DNA of 25,000 nt from Botryococcus braunii. Lineage: Eukaryota > Chlorophyta > Trebouxiophyceae. Positions 20,256 to 25,000 of the stretch are shown one piece after another. Where the stretch lies: contig KV908470.1 of NCBI GenBank assembly GCA_002005505.1, positions 100,001 through 125,000 of the forward strand. The letters run 5' to 3'. Below the pieces are notes generated by a model. It made no database searches. It was not told the origin of the DNA and saw only the letters and a program-made list of their open reading frames with translations. The position numbers and the translations under genes were made by a program. Position 1 is the stretch's first letter. Each line of letters starts with the position of its first letter.

Positions 20256-21611
20256 GCCGGTGTTAGTAAGAGCCCGGAGGCGGACGAGCGCGAGGCAGAG
20301 CTGCGAAGCCGACAGGTTTGGAAGGATGGGCTCTATCGTTCTTTGCAATTCTCCCAGCGACATTATCTCCGAAAACCAAACGGTGTGACCAGGGGCCCCG
20401 TGCTCCTGCTCCTGCCCCTCTGCCTCATCCCAGTCCCACGAAACCCCCGAGCCCCTGCCTTGCAGCGGCTCCCTGTGGGGACCATTGCCTGCCCTGCCAG
20501 CGCCGGACGCCGTACTGCCGGTATGGAAAGCCGTACTGCTGTGGGAGGCCGCCCTGCCGGAGTCGCATGCTGTACTGCTGGTAGGGAGCCCTGTACTGCT
20601 GGTATGGAAGCCCACGATGCGGGTATGGAGGCCCGTACTGCTGGCATGGAGGCCGGTACTGCTGGTATGGAGGCCCGTACTGCTGGTGTGGGAGCCCGTC
20701 CTGCTTGTAACGCAGCCCACCATTATGGTGGTGGCGGCAGTACTGCTGGTATGGAAGCCCATACTGCCGATAGAGAAAGCAGCTCTGCTAGTATCGGAGG
20801 GCCCTCCCCTGGTATGAAAGATGGACAACATGGCTGGGGGGACCATACTTCCGGTACCCCACGATGCGCCCCTGGGACTACTGGCAGCAGAGGGAGCCAG
20901 GCCATTGGCGCAGGAGGCTGTACTACGCAGCCCCAGCTCTGTACCACAAAATTCAGGCCCGGTACTGCTGAACGTGGATCCAATGCCACAGGTGCCGGCT
21001 CCCCCATGGCTGGTTCCGGACGCCACCTCGCACCCCTGGGGAATCCCCAGTCCCCTAGGGGACCCTCTGGAGGCCGCGGAAGGATGCAGCCACCCCTCGG
21101 GTCCCTCAAGGTCGCTGGACCTGCTAGATGGAGAATCCCAATCTGCAAGTATCCCGCTCCCCTGCCTCTGTATTGCCAGGCAGGCTCCCTCACGAGCCTG
21201 GAACCAGCTTCTTGAGTGACTGCTGAAGACCGTACACACAGCCGGCATTCGCAAACGCCGGTCCCTTTGGCAGTTTCCAGAGACCGCACTTGGGGTCCCC
21301 CACTCCAGGTTCCTGTCCCACATTTCCTTTCTGGAAGCGCCCCTTGGGATCTCCTCACCAAGATTCGGGTCCCTGGAGCGGTCTGTGGAGCCCCCACCTG
21401 GGGCCTCCCCACCCAGATGCGCGCCCGTCCCATGGCGGCTGGAGGCCGCACACGGTCCCTCTGAGACCGCGTCCTGCTCTTTTGGATCCTTGTTGGGCGC
21501 CCGAGGGCCCCGCTCCCCTGAGAGGTGACTGCAGGTATCAAAATGAAGGCGTCCCGCATGCTCGGGAGACCGGTTTTCCTGATCATGTGCTGCAGTCTGT
21601 CTGAGGGATGC
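20256..21611 (-). CDS. Candidate exon 2: long low-complexity exon ending in the first helical-repeat segment
   Basis: A minus-strand frame of about 450 codons is open after a good acceptor (CCCTTGTTTATGCAG, phase 0) just above 21611. The first two thirds are Ser/Gly/Pro/Arg-rich with no recognised domain. Between about 20810 and 20490 it becomes a heptapeptide repeat (GLHTSST and variants) encoded by 21-bp DNA units. The last about 35 residues are ordered-looking (SLGELQRTIEPILPNL, then SASQLCLALVRLRAL) and match the helical-repeat style of the downstream exons. The donor is unresolved. The frame runs on into a polypyrimidine minisatellite, and the only phase-0 GT nearby (after 20286) would remove the VRLRAL segment. 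The end given is therefore approximate. A second long frame overlaps but is less protein-like. Confidence 0.6.
20490..20815. repeat. 21-bp coding minisatellite (heptapeptide repeat) in exon 2
   Basis: Units of CCGTACTGCTGGTATGGAGGC (plus strand), some degenerate, encode GLHTSST-type heptads on the minus strand. The period is a multiple of three and the frame is uninterrupted, consistent with a translated repeat. Confidence 0.8.
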
Positions 21612-21834
21612 CTGCATAAACAAGGGCATGTGTAGGTGCATGACGTCGGGAACGACCCGTGTAGGAAGGGCGGGCATGGAATCTGGCATCTGGCCATGGG
21701 AGGATTGCATGCTCTTGCATGCTTCTTGTCACTCTCCTTACAATCCGCCCTCCATCTCTCACTGTCCCACCCTCCCGATCCCCCCCCCCCGCCCTATCTC
21801 CCCCTTCCCTTGCCCCCTTCCCGCATGCGCGCGC

Positions 21835-22560
<726 letters not shown>

Positions 22561-22681
22561 CTCTCTCACATCCTCCCCCCCCCCTCCCCACCTTCTTTCC
22601 TCCCGCCCTGATCATCCAAGGTTTGCCTCAGCCATCTCTCCCAGAAGCGTTCGACATACAAGGCAAAGGACTGGGTCTTAC

Positions 22682-22737
22682 CACTACAGCATCAGCGCAC
22701 ACTTCGAGCTCCCCACATGCAGCCACAACGAGCCCAG
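22682..22737 (-). CDS. Candidate exon 1 of the visible part of the helical-repeat gene
   Basis: The minus strand has an acceptor (GACGGTACAG) before 22737 and a strong donor (GTAGTG then GTAAGACC) after 22682. Only one frame is open between them. It reads GLVVAACGELEVCADAVV after two leftover bases and ends in phase 0, matching the phase-0 start of the exon at 21611. The piece is short (18 full codons) and has no diagnostic motif, so the assignment rests on the splice signals and phase. It could instead be part of a longer exon, because the frame stays open to about 22855. Confidence 0.4.
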
Positions 22738-23547
22738 CTGTACCGTCAATGCCGTGCAAACAGCCGTGAGGTTGAGCCAGTTGTAGGGCGGTATGGTTCA
22801 GGCATGGCTTGCCAGTACAGTTGTGAAGAAATCGTGCCAGCCTGCCCAACCACACTCTTTACATGGTTGACAAAAAAACTGTGGAATTGTATCCACCTGT
22901 ACAGAAACAGCTTGGACTACGGCTTAGTTGTAGAGTTCACAGGTTCCGCACTCCAGCTGGGTTTCCAGACTGGCGTGTTCAACATTAAATTAGTTGGTTT
23001 CCGGACTAGTCCTCCCCAACATTGAAACGGTAAGATAAAGTCATACCCCAAATGGTATTAAGTGAGGGAGGTCATTCGTCAACTCGAAGGTTGAGGAGCG
23101 CTTGCAGGGAGCTGGGAGCAAAAGCAGCCAGAAGGACCTGTTACATGGTGAAGGTTTCCCTCCCATCCCAAGATTCTTTTCCATCCCACACACTTTTATC
23201 CAAGCCATATGAATGAAAAATGTATCTGCTGACTACACTAGATGCAGGGAGGACATGACACTGAAGGATCCCTGCGTGAGTATGTCACGGTCCTGAACCC
23301 GGCCTAGCTCGTGAGACGTACCGCGCAACGCAGTTGCAACGACATACTACAAACTATATCATCATTGAATCAGACTAGGTTCCCCTAGGCCCCCCGTGCA
23401 ATCAACCCGCGCTTGCTTGGAGCCTAGCTACACAGACGAATGTCGTCACGGAGACCAAAGCCCCTGGTACATAGCCTACACAAAGCACCGTAACGTGTAT
23501 AAGGTACCTTGACAGGCGAAGTGTAGCATCACGCATAGCGTGTAGCG
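22738..23547. other. Repeat-poor region, presumed 5' part of the minus-strand gene or intergenic
   Basis: There are no simple repeats. Open frames on both strands overlap 22717-23025, but none has a convincing splice or start context. A small inverted repeat CCTAGGTT.../CCCCTAGG lies near 23377-23390. The missing upstream exons and the promoter of the minus-strand gene should lie here or further right. I cannot place them. Confidence 0.4.
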
Positions 23548-23642
23548 ATGGACGCCACTCCGAAGCTCAGAAGGCCACGATCGCGAGGAACTGCTGCCGA
23601 TATGATCAGGACAGACGTCGGACGGGGAAATGAGGATGACAG
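23548..23642 (+). CDS. Possible first exon of a plus-strand gene, function unknown
   Basis: ATG at 23548 starts MDATPKLRRPRSRGTAADMI and continues RTDVGRGNEDD, ending at GATGACAG/GTACAG with two bases left over. If not spliced, the frame stops after 45 codons at 23685. The N-terminus is Arg-rich and polar. Support comes only from the donor and the matching phase of the next candidate exon. No homologous family is recognised. Confidence 0.3.
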
Positions 23643-23822
23643 GTACAGTTCAGGTTTGGAATTCTTAAAAAACTTTTGCCAATAGCATCGCTTTGGCCTT
23701 TTCCATCATTCTCGGAGATCTTGAAGGGCCGACTTGCGCAACTGTCGTACGGCACGCATGTCGTGTCGCCGCAGTGGTGAACCGCTGATGATTTTCTGCA
23801 AATAGATTGTCCTGCAGGCAAG

Positions 23823-23949
23823 GATACGGGTGACCCCCACAGAGTCACACCGTCAGGCTTTCGCTTCTAAGCTTGACTTGAACCAGCAAAGATTCGCTCT
23901 GTGGAGGTTTCAAACGAGCGTGACAGCGTTGTGGTTGTTCTTTCCGCTG
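23823..23949 (+). CDS. Possible second exon of the same plus-strand gene
   Basis: The acceptor GCAGGCAAG leaves one base that completes an Arg codon with the preceding candidate exon. Then 42 codons run from IRVTPTESHRQAFASKLDLN to SVTALWLFFPL, and CCGCTG/GTAACC ends it in phase 0. That phase would fit either acceptor before the signal-peptide-like exon at 24449. The C-terminal part is hydrophobic. An open minus-strand frame overlaps (23867-24049), so strand and reality are uncertain. Confidence 0.25.
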
Positions 23950-24049
23950 GTAACCACATCTCCTCGTAGTGAACGTTGCCAGTCCGGGTCTTCAAACGGT
24001 CTAAAATTTCCTGGATGTAACTTGCGGTGCTGCTGTGTGAAACATACAT

Positions 24050-24406
24050 CTTTTCGGGCTAACCACTCTTATAGGGATACTTCCAGGAGGTCATCTAGTT
24101 AAACAGTCCCCAACGCCGAGCTCCAACGTCGTCTCTCAGGATTGCGAGCAGAATATTGTTTCTTTCAATCAAAAGCTATATGTAAATTTAATTAATCAAT
24201 CCTTCACAGCCTTCAGCAAGACCAAGTTTTTGCATGCATGACTGCTTCCCCTGTTCAGGGGACGGAGATGAACGGCTGACTCTCTAACTCCTTTGAGATT
24301 TTGAAAGGGAAAACAATCAAAGTTCTAGTCATTTATGATGTAAGAATCACTGCACATAATATGCTCCCAGAATGGGGAGTCTGCTGATCTAGTTATGAAC
24401 CTCCAG
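24050..24406. other. Non-repetitive sequence upstream of the signal-peptide exon
   Basis: This is AT-richer sequence with TTAATTAATC near 24187-24196 and GCATGCATG near 24233. It could be promoter or 5' UTR of the gene starting at 24449, or an intron if the exons at 23548 and 23823 belong to it. No TATA-like or initiator element can be assigned with confidence. Confidence 0.35.
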
Positions 24407-24448
24407 TCGGGACCGCAGCAACAGCTCGTGTTGGGGGTGCAGTCCACG

Positions 24449-24637
24449 ATGTGGAAGCGCTGGGCCCTAATTATTATGCTCATAGCAGCAACTGTGGCTC
24501 GTGGAGACGACAGTGATACCAAAATCACCAAATCCAGCGAAGTCAAGACCATGACGGATCTGGTAGGACTGACCGACGACGAGCTTTATGCAGTTTTCTC
24601 CGATCCCGGGCCAGATCCTGGACACATGCCAAGTCAG
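24449..24637 (+). CDS. First exon of a secreted or membrane protein gene (signal-peptide-like N-terminus)
   Basis: ATG at 24449 opens 63 codons ending exactly at CAAGTCAG/GTATGC, a consensus donor, in phase 0. Residues 1-19 (MWKRWALIIMLIAATVARG) form a basic N-terminus, a hydrophobic core and a small-residue cleavage region, i.e. a typical signal peptide. The mature part begins DDSDTKITKSSEV and continues MTDLVGLTDDELYAVFSDP, polar and acidic, with no family recognised. The remaining exons are not identifiable before 25000. The frame is open upstream to 24395. Acceptors CTCCAG (exon start 24407) or GTGCAG (24443) would be phase 0, so the hydrophobic stretch might instead be an internal membrane helix of a longer protein (see the exons at 23548 and 23823). 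Confidence 0.7.
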
Positions 24638-25000
24638 GTATGCATTTCAAGAATGCCTTTGGCACCGACTCCTCCAACATATCCAATCCACTGAGACAAA
24701 CAGTCTAGCTATCCACCTGTTCCCCGCCAATTGAGTGTATCCCAATCTGCCAACCGTCGAGCCCAGGGACTGGAGGGCAACAACCATCTCCTGATATTCA
24801 TAGAAAGGATATTTTGGACTCCAGCACAGCCTCCAACACAACCAGGAGTACAGCGTCCTATCTCAAACCCTGTTGGCACTCATCTTGCTGTATATTGCTG
24901 GCTCTGAGCGTGCTGGATCTTGCTGGCGGTCTGTTGTTGTAGTTCACTTCTGAAGACCAACTTCCAGCGTTGGGGCGTTGCAGGACCAGAAAGACACGTG
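24638..25000. other. Start of the intron after the signal-peptide exon, to the window end
   Basis: This follows the GTATGC donor. No second exon could be recognised. Near 24880-24935 short CTTGCTG/GTGCTGGATCTTGCTGG repeats occur. Confidence 0.4.

Noticed and set aside
22717..23025. Plus-strand 102-codon open frame with several Cys and Trp
   Set aside because: No recognisable family, no convincing start or splice context, and it overlaps a better splice-bounded minus-strand segment at 22682-22737.
23867..24049. Minus-strand open frame (ILDRLKTRTGNVHYEEMWLP)
   Set aside because: Plausible as protein, but it lacks a donor in frame and competes with the phase-consistent plus-strand candidate at 23823-23949. 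Left undecided.

Overview
The window looks like nuclear DNA from a protist with large, intron-rich genes. Protein-coding sequence is thin. Roughly 3.5 to 4 kb of supportable coding sequence is embedded in very long simple repeats (CA/GT, GA/CT, AT, GAT, CTA, CCGCTA) and several longer-unit minisatellites. There is no bacterial-style gene packing. Almost every long open frame in the window is a stop-free artefact of a repeat. The best lineage clue is the protein pieced together on the minus strand. It carries helical repeats with cores such as ISVIMYAFGK, LSIFMYGLAR and SISFMFWLADR. These resemble the heptatricopeptide/FASTK-like/OPR-like repeats that precede RAP domains in organellar RNA-binding proteins, which are expanded in alveolates (apicomplexans, chromerids) and in green algae. 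I favour a chromerid-like or coccidian-like alveolate, but this is an inference; no rRNA, tRNA or organellar marker is visible.

Minus-strand gene, about 22.7 kb down to 0.33 kb. Sixteen candidate exons were found by combining reading frame, GT..AG boundaries and intron-phase matching. They read from right to left: 22737-22682, 21611-about 20256, 20059-20023, 18917-18742, 17073-16820, 11632-11497, 11225-11154, 10853-10611, 9168-9010, 7864-7726, 5742-5693, 5554-5448, 4822-4743, 3557-3166, 1797-1711 and 544-329. Apart from one unresolved donor near 20.26 kb, all phases chain. Repeat motifs also run across the predicted junctions (for example DDRSQ + ARLLWALDEL, and MYGLAR + LRNKSGF). This would be one protein of at least about 1,180 residues. 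Its first exons lie right of 22.74 kb and have not been identified; its C-terminus, where a RAP domain would be expected, lies left of the window.

Repeats by region. 1-320: GGACCCAGG minisatellite. 780-850: CA. 1223-1295: near-perfect hairpin. 1434-1720: 44-bp minisatellite. 2.2-2.55 kb: GA. 3.9-4.37 kb: GTGGTGGAGGGAGT minisatellite. 4.9-5.27 kb: CA, GA and GC/GT. 6.25-6.57 kb: GA and GT. 7.34-7.53 kb: 45-bp minisatellite. 8.2-8.45 kb: GT. 8.5-8.95 kb: degenerate GGGAATTCC-like repeats. 9.28-9.43 kb: GAT/GAC. 9.54-9.79 kb: pyrimidine-rich. 9.97-10.56 kb: CA, then AT-CT-CA. 11.37-11.44 kb: CA. 11.8-16.35 kb: a 4.5-kb CTA/CCGCTA array that fills one intron. 17.1-18.0 kb: triplets, GA and GT. 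18.5-18.7 kb: CA/CG. 18.96-19.31 kb: CCCCATAG-type minisatellite. 19.45-19.59 kb: CA-GA. 19.78-19.96 kb: poly-C minisatellite. 20.06-20.24 kb: 21-bp polypyrimidine minisatellite. 21.8-22.56 kb: GT/CT/GA with internal duplications.

Right end, 22.74-25 kb. This part is nearly free of simple repeats. It holds the presumed 5' region of the minus-strand gene and the beginning of a plus-strand gene. The strongest plus-strand piece is an exon with a signal-peptide-like start at 24449 and a consensus donor after 24637. Two weaker upstream exons (23548-23642, 23823-23949) are phase-compatible with it.
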